A stretch of DNA of 64,000 nucleotides. It comes from Apostichopus japonicus (Eukaryota; Echinodermata; Holothuroidea; Aspidochirotida; Stichopodidae). The DNA lies in assembly GCF_037975245.1 (NCBI RefSeq), contig NC_092567.1, forward strand, positions 9,740,714-9,804,713, given 5' to 3'. The notes beneath the pieces are model-generated. The model ran no database searches, was not told the origin of the DNA, and saw only the letters and a program-made list of their open reading frames with translations. The position numbers were made by a program, and so were the translations under genes. How positions within the stretch are numbered: position 1 is the stretch's first letter; each line of letters starts with the position of its first letter. Below are positions 47,691 to 59,690 of the stretch, piece after piece.

Positions 47691-48640
47691 AACCAAAGTA
47701 AACTTACGTGTTTCAACTAGGTTTAACGTTGTTCCCAGTTGAACGTGATATTGATACCAAGCGTCCTGAAGGCCAATCACACTAAGTTAAACTAGCTAAA
47801 GTATTTTTTAAGAAATATTTCATGGACATAATTTTGTTATAGGAATTAAGTCAATGAATAGTTAGCATATTTGTAAGAAATATTATTTTACTCGGATTAC
47901 AGATCACAATTTGTAGACCTAGATATTCCATGTCACAGACTAACAGTATTATATGAAATTATACCACGACGAGGCAATATTTTCGGAATAAATATGTTAT
48001 GATTCAAAAACTCATCAATGGGATAGTTTAGTTACAGGTCTAGTTTTAATCGACATACATATATACACCATAACGTTAACGTTGGCTACTGAGGAATGTT
48101 GCCATGAAACTGAAAATACTGTTATGGATGCGTTTGAACTAAAAACCAAGAACTCCTTTAAATACCGTACTTATTTCCAATATGTCCAGGGGCGTGTACA
48201 GGAATTTCCGCAGGGAGGGGTCCAACAGTTTATGAAACGTAGTGATCGCCGTCCTGTTAGAGTTCCCCTGTATAAGTTAACTTGGTGATTCAAACGAACC
48301 TCTAAAAATGCCAAACAAGATGTGATGTCGAAATAAATTATTCACCATCGCAAATTCCTTTTCAAAAGCAGGCGAAATATTATATCAACTTGACGGCATC
48401 CTGTTAATGGAAATGGTCATGTAGAGATAAATTATCACGACATCGTTTCCTAAGTAAGATGATTTAACGAGATAAATCATCTCGTCATGTTGACCTAAAT
48501 AAATTAGCATAGTATAACGTTTGCCCTGGGACCTTCAGCCATATAATTTTGCCTAATAATTGTCAGGTAAAATACGGACACAACGTTGAGCAAACTGGTC
48601 ATTTTTTGCCCAACTGTTTTCAGAGTGCGCCTTAAGTTTA
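47691..48640. other. Centre of the foldback element, non-repetitive
   Basis: No unit of the arm repeat and no protein-like frame longer than ~70 codons. CAGGGGCGTGTACAGGAATT near 48188 resembles a degenerate hAT-type end, so another element may have landed here. Confidence 0.5.
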
Positions 48641-50236
48641 AGAATAAAATTGATTTCTGTACGTCGGGAGAAGGGAAAATAGAGGCTAGTAGGGTGAACT
48701 TAGGATTTTGAAGGGAGTGTTGGCGCAAATTGGCTGAAATGTGCCTAAAACTCTTTTTATATCCCTTGATAAAATCCTCTATAGTTTGCGCGTTTTCCGC
48801 CTTAAGTAAAAGAAATAAAACCCTCAACCCCCACCCTTTCCTGGCACATTTTGGCTGAAATGCGCCCAAAACACTTTTTCACTCTCCCTAGAAAAAATCC
48901 TCCAGTTCCGCCTTTGTAAAATAAAAACATATCCGCGTTTTCGACCTGCATTATGTGAAAAAATTCCCAACCCCTTTTGGCGAATATTGGCTGAAATGCG
49001 CCCAAAACCTTTCTTCACTTTTTCCTCCATAATAGTATTTCCTCCATTGTAAAAAAAAAAAACATTTGCGCGTTTTCGACCTACATTTAGTGAACAAATC
49101 CCAACACTTCCAGGCGCATATTGGCTGAAATGCGCCCAAAAAAACTTCACCCTCGCTTGACAAACACCTACAGCTTCGCTATTATAAAATAAACAACCTT
49201 CCGTGTTTTTGGCCTGCATTTAGTGAGAAAAAAAAACTTCAAACCCAACCAATTATTGTCTAATATTGGCTGAAATGGGCCTAAAACATATTTTTCACCT
49301 TCCCTGCGTTTAGAGAATTTGCGTCATTATAACAAAAAATTTTTCCTTGTTATGACCTGCCTTTAGTGAAAAAAAAAAATAAAACCCAACCACTTATTGG
49401 CACATTTTTGTTTAAATGCGTCCAAAACATTCACTTTTCCTGTTTAGATACTATTGCCGCCGTTGTCAAAAATATTTCCGCGTTTTCGACATGCATTTAG
49501 TGAAAACAGCTTCAACCACCACCCCTTCCTGGCGCATATTAGCTGAAATTCGCCCAAACCCCATCTTCAACTTCTTTGGACAAAATCATCTAGTTTCGCC
49601 ATTGTAAAACAAAACAATTCCGCGTTTTCGACCTGCATTTAGTGCAAAAAGTCTCAACCCATCTCCTCACACCTTTGCTGGCGCATATTGGCTGAAATGC
49701 GCGTGCTAAAAACACTTTTTCCCCTCCCTTAGCAAAGTCCTCTAGTTCCGCCTTTGTTGAAAACTCCTATCCGCGTTTTCGACCTGCATTTAATAAAAAC
49801 AAAAGCCTACAACCCCTCACCTTCCTGGTGCATATTGACTGAAATGCGCCGAAACTCTCCCCCCCCCCCTCCTTGGACAAGGTCTTCTAGTTTCGCCATT
49901 GTAAAACACACATTTCCGTGTTTTCGAGCGGCATTTAGTGAAATAAAAACCTAAGCCCTTCCCCACCCCTCCTTTAAGATTTCCGCGTTTTCGACCTATA
50001 ATTAGTGAAATGCTTTAAACCCGCACCACTTCCTGGCGCATAAAGGCTGAAATCCGCCCAAAAGACTTTGTCACCCTCTCTTGACAAATTCCACTCGTTT
50101 CCACGGTTTCCGCGTTATCGACCTTGTTATATATAGCAAGGTCAATAACGCGGAAACCGTTGAACCCGGTATCTCGATTACCGAACTCGGTTTATCGATT
50201 TCCGCATTTTCCAAGTTCCCGCGTTATCGACCTGGC
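48641..50236 (-). repeat. Right arm of the foldback element
   Basis: The inverted landmark CGCGTTTTCGACCTGCATTT or variants lie near 48786, 48932, 49067, 49199, 49345, 49475, 49618, 49770, 49914 and 49980, about 130-150 bp apart apart from the last pair. The inverse GCGCATATTGGCTGAAATGC accompanies each one. Confidence 0.85.
50103..50160. repeat. 24-bp hairpin in the right arm, made of two element-end motifs
   Basis: ACGGTTTCCGCGTTATCGAC (extending to 50126) faces its inverse (50137-50160) with one mismatch and a TTATATATAG loop. Both halves carry the CGCGTTATCGACC element-end motif. This gives an inner terminus about 110 bp inside the outer one. Confidence 0.85.
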
Positions 50237-52113
50237 TCAAAATTGCTCTCATTGGTTGTCTAATGTATCCCCATATGTTCCCATGCAAACCAATCGAAGC
50301 CACTTGAATTGAGTGGGTTTACAGACAACACAAATGTAAGAATACAAGTTAAAGAAGGACTGATTCTAGTTATGTTCAGGTTATCTTCTTGAATTTAAGT
50401 TTTACTTCTCGTTGGTAGGAGTCTGACTAGATAACACATGATTGTGTAGCTCTCAATTTCATTATAGGTAGTAGGGAGTGAATGTTAATTTAATAAAAAT
50501 ATTTTTATATGATTCCCAATGTTTAGCACCAATGGTAAATTCGGTTCCAATTACGGTATTAAACGCCTTGCATAAACGGACACTGCTGGATCGTTACCAT
50601 CACGTGTTTCACTGTTGAATTTTATCGTATTTGTTTGACTGTTGAGCAGGAACACAAATAACAGGGTGATTAAGTTCGTTTTGAGAATAATGTCATGCGT
50701 GTCGAACAATGAGCTAAACAATAATAATAGGATATTTAAAAGCCGTATTGAATTTTTACTTTGAGTATAAAATATTGTGCGAGCTTAGTAGAAAACTCTA
50801 AAAATGAAGCTTATTAATTATCCAATCAAATCTGCGATATTAAATATACATCCTGAAATCAACATAATGCAATAAGCTATTATAGTTATCGCCCTTGATT
50901 TGTCTCCTTTACTTGGTTTCTGAGCCAGAATCGAAATAAAAGAGATTGTACCAAATATGTGTAGCTCGGAAATATCGTAAAACAGCAAGTAACAGAAGTA
51001 TTTCAAAGAAATTATTTTAATATGTACTTTTTGCCGCCACAAAGTAGTAAATCATTTTATTGTCGATCATCATGTCGTAATAATTTAGAAAATTATATTC
51101 ATTTGATAACCTTTTTTTTTTTTTTTTTTTAAAACGAAACTAAAATCCTGCAAAGTATCGCAGAACTACTGAATGGAATTGCGCGAAAGCGTTCGAAATC
51201 CATTGCCCATACAAACTTTGTATTGTAAACAGAACATGTTTCGAACGGAGATTGTACCGTCATTCAAACAATGGTGTTATCAATTTCTACTTTTAAACTT
51301 GAAATATCAAACAAAGGCTTGTATTGAGCCCCCAACCCTCCCTTCCCATTTTTTAGGACCAAAATCGTTTTTGCCAAATCAATTTTCGAATAAAATGTGT
51401 TTAGATTTAGACTCAAATAAGTTGTAGGCCTACCATTTACTTTTTCGGGGGGTGGTGGGTGGGGGGGGGGGTTAGCCTGCGAAATTTTTTTTTTTTTACA
51501 TGATATGACTTTTTGCAGCACCATATAGTGTCTACCCTTTGTCCAATTTTTTATCTTTGGGAAGGAGGGGAATGTTCGGGGTGGGCTCCAAGGATGACTT
51601 GCGTCCGTTCGGAGGGGTCTAAACGGGAAGACCCCTTTCCTTAAAATATAACCTTAAGTTATTGAGTTGTTATGTCCGCTATAGCCCTAACATTATAAAA
51701 AATAAATATTAATGAAATATTCCAAAGCGCATCTTTCAACCAGTCAATGAATAGATATAGAAAACAAACGATTGTAAATAAAACCATTTCCGTGTAAGTA
51801 AATATTGCAACAGTTCGATAAATATACGTTTATTATGCTAATGAGAGACGAGGTACGTAACCTATATATTTTCTTTCCATTGGCCGGAGTGGTGTCTTAC
51901 ATAGAGATGTGCAATGCGGGTATAACGTAGGACGATACTGAGCTAGACTTGAACATAGTAATTGGTTATTTTGCAATATCTGTTACCGGTTAATCCATAT
52001 AATTTCATTTCATGCTCGATAAACTCAAATTGTAGTAAGGAATTTTACAGACAATATGTTTGTATATTCAAATTATTCTTCTCTTATATTTGAAGTGAAC
52101 AACATATTAGGAG
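50237..52113. other. AT-rich non-coding stretch
   Basis: No gene recognised. A run of ~19 T is at 51112-51130 and a G run at 51451-51471. Confidence 0.4.
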
Positions 52114-52567
52114 CAGTGGTGTAGCCAAGGGGAGGGGGGGGGGGGAGACAGCCCCCTCCCAATGAAAGCTTGTCGCCCCCAGTCGCCCTCCCACTGGGAT
52201 TTTGGGTGTCGAATAAAAAGTTAGTTGCGAAAAATATACCATTGGTCTGAATGGTCTCGAATCTCTCATTTGATCTTGAATACTCGTCAGCTCCGTTAAC
52301 TCGATTTTAATCGTAGTAACATTCAACTAGCAACTAGCTAAATTTAGCCTATAGCCTATTAAAAGCCTACAGTTGGCCACTGCGTAATAAAATACATATT
52401 GCCTACCTAACCGCACTCGATGGAGTGTCACGAACCGTATATGCACAACGACGTCATCGTTCTCATCCTTATATAATTCGTCCTACTGTAAGTTGTTGCA
52501 CGAACAGCATGTTATGAAGCTAAGCTAGCATGTGTACGTGATACGCGTTTCCTATCAATAAATATTA

Positions 52568-52971
52568 GGCCCGGTCACACTATACCGATTTTTTATCGGA
52601 ATACTATCCGATTTTCCCGGAGGAATCGAAACAACCAGTTTTTCGTTCGGGTCTTCTAGCCACAGTGATAAAGGACCTGATTTGCTATCTGTTGAGCCAT
52701 TACGATGTGAAATAGCCCTCTCCTAACATTTGATATTGACTCCGTTTCCTTGTATCTGATAGCTATCCGATTTCTCTTCCGATATTTATCGTTTTTCGAT
52801 GTGACGTCACCTCAGAATGTAGTCCGTTCCAGAACCCCTCAGATTTGGAGTAGGTATTCGAATATTTCCACTGCATTCATTACATTCAATACCACAAACC
52901 TCACTCTTCGGCCTAAAATAGGAAAAATCGGACCGTATTCCGATAAAATATCACTGTAGTGTGACCGGGCC
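52568..52971. mobile_element. PIF/Harbinger-like MITE, 404 bp
   Basis: The ends GGCCCGGTCACACTA and TAGTGTGACCGGGCC are exact inverses. Similarity continues inward to about 47 bp through TTTTATCGGAATAC. The element is flanked by TTA on both sides (52565-52567 and 52972-52974), the usual Harbinger target. No protein is encoded. Confidence 0.85.
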
Positions 52972-53528
52972 TTATACTGCTAATGCACTGCGATAACAAT
53001 ATTTGTTTTTAGGCCACTGCACATCTGGCTGTCTTACAAAATATGAAAGTTTATATTGTCCATCAGTTAAGTTCGTCAAACGTATTAAAAAGTCCAGACA
53101 TTTTTTTCTGATATATGATGTAAAAGAACATCTTAAAGGGGAGGGGACACCCCCATAAACCCCACCCCATATCAATCGCAAAATGTGCTCCCCCCTTTCA
53201 AATTCCTGGCTACGTCGCTGGCTATAGTTGCTGAAAGACCTGACGTGACAGAGCGCATAGGCCAGGTTTCACTTCTGGGATGTACCCTGATGCTCTTAAA
53301 ACCGCTAAAAAAAAAAAAAAATCAAGAAAGGAGACAATGCTATCTCTGAGAACTACCGGCCAATCAGTCTAGCACCCTAATAATATTTCAGATGCAATCT
53401 TTGATGTCAGTTTGACATATAGTTTGGTCATTTCAGTATGTTTCTTGGCTGAAAGCCCAGTCGATCTTTTCGTATTTCCACGCGCAATTTGCAGATTTGT
53501 CGAAAAATGTCAATGCCGGTGTCAAACT
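52972..53528. other. Non-coding DNA with a hAT-like right terminus
   Basis: AATTCCTGGCTACGTCGCTG ends at 53220 and resembles the inverse of a CAGCGACGTAGCCAGG element end; no partner was found. No gene is seen. Confidence 0.4.
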
Positions 53529-54482
53529 CAGGCGCGGCGGAACGGAAAAATTATTGGGGGGAGGGGGGCTAATATGTGGAGACTATCTAAGCGGAGCGCC
53601 ACCATCAGTTGGCGCGGAGCGTACAAGAAAATTTTGGTTTTTTTTCAAAACCCCAGATGGCCGGAAACGGCACTTCCCGAGTGTTTTATGCTGCGAATAC
53701 CTAGCCCTAAAATATGGGTCTCAAGCCTGCAATTTCTCAGATTTTTGCACGTAAAAGTCTGTAAAAACATTGTAATTTGTATATTCGATGGTGTTTTAAT
53801 AAGAGAGTAGCTATTACTCGTAGTGTACTCGCAAAGACGTTTTTGAGTGTAGTAAGGGCAGTGGCGGAGCTAGGGGTATTGCTCAGGGGGGGGGGCAATA
53901 ATGGTCTGAAGGGGCGCTTTTGACACTATCTAAGCGGAGCGCCACCACAGGTTGGCGCGGAGCGTACAGAAAATTTTTGAGTAAAGTTACTCCCTAGATT
54001 GCAGGAAATGACCCTTTTCGGCCCTTGCTAATTTGCAGATAAACGGAGAATAAATAGGTGTCGTCGCCAGCAGTCCATTTGAGTCCGTCAGGAGGAGGGG
54101 GGGGGGGATCCACGCCCTGACTGTATATATGGACGCTCCGCCACTAAGTAAGGGGATGTTGGCTGAAATGAGGCAAGTCATCGGCCTAAGACAAAGTTGT
54201 GTTGCGCTTACCGGTACTCACACTAACTGCTTCCACTTTTCACGGGCCGTGAAGACGCGGTTGGGGTGACAATGTGGTCTATAGCCAGGGGACGGTCCGA
54301 GGGACCAGGGTCCCCCAGCAATTACTAAAATTATTACACCTATATAGTATACGTGTGCATCGGACAGATCGACAAGTATGCATTGAAAAATGGGCAGATG
54401 CACGTTTCGGAGCCTTGGTAAATATTGGGGGGGGCTTATCATGCATTGCCCCCCCCAAGCCCCCCCGGTTCCGCCGCCACTG
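53529..54482. mobile_element. hAT-type element, family A copy 2
   Basis: It starts CAGGCGCGGCGGAACGG and ends GGTTCCGCCGCCACTG, like 9457-10518, and the interior runs parallel (core motif at 53581-53623, then AAACGGCACTTCCCGAGTG and ATTCGATGGTGTTTTAA). The flanks are GTCAAACT on the left and, three bases out, CTCAAACT on the right, a probable but imperfect target duplication. It holds the insertion at 53859-54146 and lacks the one its sister carries. Confidence 0.8.
53859..54146. mobile_element. hAT-type MITE, 288 bp, nested in family A copy 2
   Basis: Ends CAGTGGCGGAGC and GCTCCGCCACTA are inverted with one mismatch. The 8-bp target duplication AGTAAGGG is perfect (53851-53858 and 54147-54154). 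The sister element at 9457-10518 has the uninterrupted site near 9770. The interior contains its own copy of the subterminal core motif at 53922-53968. Confidence 0.9.
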
Positions 54483-54791
54483 GGACTCAAACTCACAAAA
54501 GATATGTCATGATATTTCAAAGTAACTTACCATACTGTTTTTTTTTTCTATTTGATGACCATATCAAGACATGGGATCTCAAAATAAAGGATATTGAGAA
54601 AACTTTAGAGCAGCTTAGAAGGCCTGGGAAGTATCATTTCCAACGATCTAGGAGGCATTTTTAGCTAAAATTCCCGGTACGCTGCGCGCCAACTCATGGT
54701 GGCGCTTCGATTAGATAGTTACAAGACGCCCTCCCAGGATATGGTCAAGCCCCCCAGCGCCCCCACTGAAAAAATCCTGGCTACGCCACTG
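54483..54791 (-). mobile_element. hAT-type element end, related to the 9.0-9.3 kb fragment
   Basis: The right terminus AATCCTGGCTACGCCACTG ends at 54791. A reverse core motif lies at 54677-54720, and a segment with GGGATCTCAAAATAA and AACGATCTAGGAG recurs near 9180-9250. A left end may be CAGTGGTGTAGCCAAGG at 52114 (flank ATTAGGAG versus ATAGGGAG here, six of eight matching), which would make a 2.7-kb composite; this is tentative. Confidence 0.5.
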
Positions 54792-57700
54792 ATAGGGAGG
54801 GCTTTAAAATACTCTTTTCACAGAATACATACTGCTTTTAGTATTAAGGTCTCGGCATTTGGTTTATTTGAGACGGACTGAAATACTGCTTGGCTTGATG
54901 AGTCGCTATATTGTAAGGGGAGGGTGATACTATAACGAATTTCTGCTTAACATCATTTATGTAGTTCACCAAACTCATAGAAATCATAATAATCATAATG
55001 AATAATATTATGCTACCACAAAGGTTCAAGGTTTCACACCCTCCCTCTACCCCTACCACCAGCCCGGTTATTTCATATCGGCCCATGCAAGATCTGTTTG
55101 TGTTCGCTATTTGATGGTTTTGCCAGAAAATAATAACATTTAGGAAGGTATGACAAAAAACCCCAACTAGATTGCTGAAAAAGAGGTAAAACCAGAATTG
55201 TAAACCCCCACATGTCACAACACGATATATATATTTGGTGTATCTACTTGTAGGTCAAGTTACCAGTATAAAGGCACTATGTGTAGACTTCACTCCAAAT
55301 GTTTGCGATGAAACCGTCCGTTAACCGTGTCAGGGGCGACGGAGCAGTGAAAGAGGGTGGGCGTGTGGTGGTGGGTGGGGGGCTGATTGAGCACATGCTC
55401 CTCCTATTTTCTGGTTACCCTGAAAAGTGGCTTACATTTGTTAATGGAACTTACCAGTTACTTTGAAATTAAAGAATGCACAGAGTATTACTTTTGAGAG
55501 GTTTCAGATAATTTAACAGTTTAGTTGTTTCTTGCGTACAATCAAAGTCACATTCTCCCCTGCCCCTCAGTGCTTTTGCCACATTCCAATAAAACTTTTC
55601 TTTTGCGAATCAACAAAGATCGTATTAGTTTAGTTCTTAATAAAGTACAGGAAGTTGTAACAATTCCTTGTAATGAAGGACGTCGGATATTTTAGACACA
55701 TTCAGCTCTTCATTGAGAATAGTTGAATAGGAACATTTGATCGTGTAATGGTTAAGGAAACTCTAATCAACTCCACAATAAATGTTATAATTTTGTAAAA
55801 TTGGATTTGGATCAATGACGAAATAACAACTCGTACAATGTGATAACATTAGTGAAGTTTGAAATTGAATAAATACTTAGATAACTTTGGTATATCTGCA
55901 TCTTTCATGTAATAGTAACATTTTGTGTTCTTTCTACTGAAATATAACCCGAGGAGAACCAGTTGTTGCACCCAGTAAAGAATGTTGCTATGTCCTCGAC
56001 CCTCCTACCCCTCTCCCTTCCATTCATCCTCCGTTTCAATGCAAGTGTTTACAGGTTTGTCATACAGCCATTAAGTTGAAAATATAATATGTAGCATCTT
56101 AAACTATTTTGAGATTGAGAAACAATATTTCAGCTTTAAGATTCAAAATTTCTAGATTGTATATTTTACCAGTGACATCTAACAATCTGAAATATTTTAT
56201 TTTAGTTCTCGTTTAAAGTGAGAAGGATTCACGAAGACGAACTATAAAATCAATTAATTTACCGAAAATAACATACGATGTATACCACGTGATCCGAGCA
56301 GGCGGTTGTTACAATTAACCTGTATTACTCTGTTTGTTGTGTAAAATTTTAAATTTCTATATGCTTGAACAACTTTATAATAATTGAAAGTTAAACATAT
56401 AAACAATTCTGCCAATGCTGATAATGTGGACAGCTATAGGCTATATATTACAATTACTATCAAAATAGTCGTAGGAGGCGGGGGTTGGGGGCTGCAGCAT
56501 CCCCCCCTCCCCCTCCAACCAAATATTTTTTTGTGAAAATTCGGGCAATATGCTCAGCATTTTTCGGGCACCTACTGAAAGAAAAAAAAATTGCAACGAT
56601 GCAGCTAAAGGAAATCAATAATTTAAAAAAAAAAATCCTTGGTAATTGAAATACAGTTGTAAGCTTGCCCGACTTATTCGCCATTACTAATGTAAAAGAG
56701 AGTTTTGACTTAATTGGCCCTCCATGCTTTTCTCCATCTACATAAGACATTTCGTTGTTTACATCAGCATCAACTTTTACGGACCGTACGGTACACGACG
56801 GCTTGCGATGCAATGACCGATGCATGCCTATATGATATGCATATTACAACGTTGAACGCGCGAAGCGTGAAAAATATTGGTTATATTTTTCGGGCAAGTC
56901 GTTACAGCCCCCCCCCCCCCCAAATCAAATTGGGCTCATACGCCTATAACTATCAATCACATACAATTTACATACAACAGTTCCAACTATCATCATTATT
57001 ATCTACACTGCTATATCCATTCTAATTTATTTTTCTTGGATTCGTTGAAACACAAGACTTCTGATGAGAATGATCAATCAGATGTGATTTATTTCCTTGT
57101 TATTTGTTGTTTACTTTGTTTATCTTCATTGATTTAGTAAACAATAAACCTGACTAGGAGGACATTCCTCTACGTCTTCTACATCTTACACGATGATTAC
57201 TCTACTTATCTCCATAGGTTTGCTTTTTACCTTCTGCCAGACACTATTCCAGTTGGATCCATTCCATCATCCTTGAAATCAAGAAATGTGAAAGGTATTG
57301 TCACAATGACGTCATAATGAGCACACTTAAAATTTCTTAAATTTAATTAAAAGGTTTACAAACTATATGCATTTCTTTTGACTTGTTGATTGTTCTTGAT
57401 TCACATATAATAGAGTAATGAATCAGCAACACGTGATTGCCATTTTATATGAAGGAGACACCCAAAACAGAGTTTTGTGATATTAAACAACGATCTGAAT
57501 AATAGAAATGTAACAATACTTAATATTGCTAAGCTTGGTTGATTTAAGAGATAAGTCATATTCCTTTCATTTCGCTCCTTCGAGATCACTGCACTATAAG
57601 ATGTTTTGTGAGAAGCCATCCCATCAATTGATGCTTTAAATCTCTGTCCAAAATGTAGTGATATCACACACTTTGGGCAACTTAATTACACAGCGACAAT

Positions 57701-59185
57701 GATACTGTAAAGTTTGGAAGTCATGTTGTGCCCCTCGGGGTCTTTCAAACCATGCCCCCCCCCCCCCTTCGGAAAACACACACATTTAAACACATCCACA
57801 CCTCCGCTAAAACCATTCTTTCAATCTGAATTGTAGAATAAAGCCGCGAAGTTTAACTTAATTATTTTCCAAGTTTTGCAAACGAAGTTTTTGTTTCTTT
57901 GAAATCGCTGCATAGTGTATTAATAAATAAACGAAAGCAAAACAGAGACCAAAAATGTATGGGAACTGTTGGTGCTAGATGTATCGTACTTGAAATGTAC
58001 GAATAGGTATAACATTAGCAAAAAGAATTTATAAAGACAAAGATTAGACACTCGTTCTGCAGTTTTGGACAGGAACAGAGGGTCGTCAAATCCAACATCA
58101 TATATAGGGAGGAGGGAGGGGGGTCTGTGGTCTATCCCCAGAAAAGGGGGAAGTTTAGACTTCAAATGATACATTATGAGTCATAGTTTGACTTATATGA
58201 TTTGACTTATGCCCAATATCTAAGTCTAAACGCAACATTGTGTTTTAACTATTTTAAGTTAGTTTGAATAGAGTACAATCTACATGTATTGGCGAACATT
58301 AACATCCATGCATGATTTGCTTTGAAACAATAATAGTAGAAATAAAATGTGGGTAATGATATGAGGGAAAGCATTTCGAACTTTATGTGAATTTTAAACC
58401 ATATTTTATTTTGTTTCATTTATACACTTACGAAAGTAAGAGTTATAATACAAAAACGAAGAAAAGAAAACAAAATCGGTGTGTCTGTTACTCCCTTGCT
58501 TCTACATTTCTCCAGATTTGGATATATTTGGCTAATAAAATGAAGCAGCTTCCAGAGGCTTCGCCCCCTGACCCCCCCCCCCACCCCTTAAGTCCAGCGG
58601 ATCCTCACCAGCCTGCTTGGAATACAGTACAGATAACTATAATTTATGTATTACATCTGTTTTGTGTTTTAGTGCTTTAAACTCGCTACGAGAGAACAAG
58701 GTATATCACCAAATGCAAAAAACTTCAGGGGTTTCCCCTCGTGGAACCAACCAGGGCTTGAAACATATTCCAGAGAAAGCCCCGCGATCCCGCTTGAGCT
58801 CTCAGAAACGTTCTGTACAATTTTGAGGTTAAGCTTAAACTGACGACCCTATCTAAAACTTCTGCCGCTTCCGGGGTCTTCGCATCGCACCCATTAATAA
58901 CATTAGACTATCACAGAAAAATATGTAATTTACATTTTTGGTCTGTAAATCTGCATACAAAGCGAAATGTGCATAAAACATGCTTTATGCTTAATAATAG
59001 ATGAGTACTAGTTTAATTTTCTAGCCATCAATATACATATTGTGTATCGATTCGATACAGTTTTACATAGGTATTATAAACTTAATGAGGTAACGATGTA
59101 TACTTCATTACATTTAACGCGTGTTATCTGTCGAATTTTTAATCACAACAAAAACAGCGTTTGTATACAGATAAATTTCTTCCTT
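54792..59185. other. AT-rich non-coding stretch
   Basis: No gene is recognised. C/G-run patches near 56475-56515, 56908-56922, 57756-57769 and 58573-58590 look like eroded MITE pieces. Confidence 0.4.
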
Positions 59186-59690
59186 AATTTCCGGTGAAAT
59201 TTCTTAAAAATTAGATATGTTTTCAAAAACTCCTTAAGCCGCCATGTACTTGATCGGTGGTTCCGTGGTCTTTGTGTAACACAAGGTAAATTTTAACAGC
59301 AGACTCTGAGTTGTTCAGGCTATACATCGCGCTATCCAGCTCCAACGCGAAAAATGTTCGCATGTAGGCTATACTCTAACGTTGGCAATCGGACAGTTCT
59401 GCGAAGCCTAAGCTTCTCAGTGCTACATTCTGCTCTGACAACGATTCGATCAATTTCTTCAATAATTTCCGGTGAAATTTCTTATAATTTAGATATGATT
59501 TAAAAAACTCCTTAAGCCGCCATATATGTAGTAGAACTGTGGTTTCGTGGTCTTTTTGTAACACAAGATAAGTTTTAACAGCAGGCTCTTCGTTGTTTAT
59601 ACATCGCGGTATCCAGCTCCAGCGCGAATAATGTTCGCGTGTATAGGCTACTCTAACGTATGCAATCGGACAGTTCTGCGATGACATCGA
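59186..59690. repeat. Direct tandem duplication, ~278-bp period, two copies
   Basis: AATTTCCGGTGAAATTTCTT begins near 59186 and 59464. Both copies continue with CTCCTTAAGCCGCCAT, GTAACACAAG, TTTTAACAGCAG, TATCCAGCTCC and AATCGGACAGTTCTGCGA in the same order. They are diverged, so the duplication is not recent. No coding frame is shared. Confidence 0.85.

Larger units (their letters stand above)
46575..50236. mobile_element. Foldback element, 3.66 kb, with arms of ~140-bp tandem repeats
   Basis: The outer ends are inverted copies: GCCAGGTCGATAACGCGG at the left and CCGCGTTATCGACCTGGC at the right. The left arm (to about 47690) holds roughly seven units and the right arm (from about 48640) roughly ten, in opposite orientation. 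Each unit carries GGTCGAAAACGCGGAAATG, ACAATGGCGAAACTAGA, TTTGTCAAGGGAGGGTGAA and GCGCATTTCAGCCAATATGC. A ~950-bp centre without the repeat separates the arms. No transposase frame is seen. No target duplication could be fixed, because weaker similarity runs up to ~20 bases outside the ends. Confidence 0.85.

Noticed and set aside
46575-50236. Small ORFs in the foldback arms
   Set aside because: They recur with the repeat unit, change frame between units and resemble no protein.
52114-54791. A 2.7-kb composite hAT-type element spanning the Harbinger-like MITE and family A copy 2
   Set aside because: The ends resemble each other, but the flanking octamers match at only six positions and another element end (53220) lies between; kept only as a tentative note.
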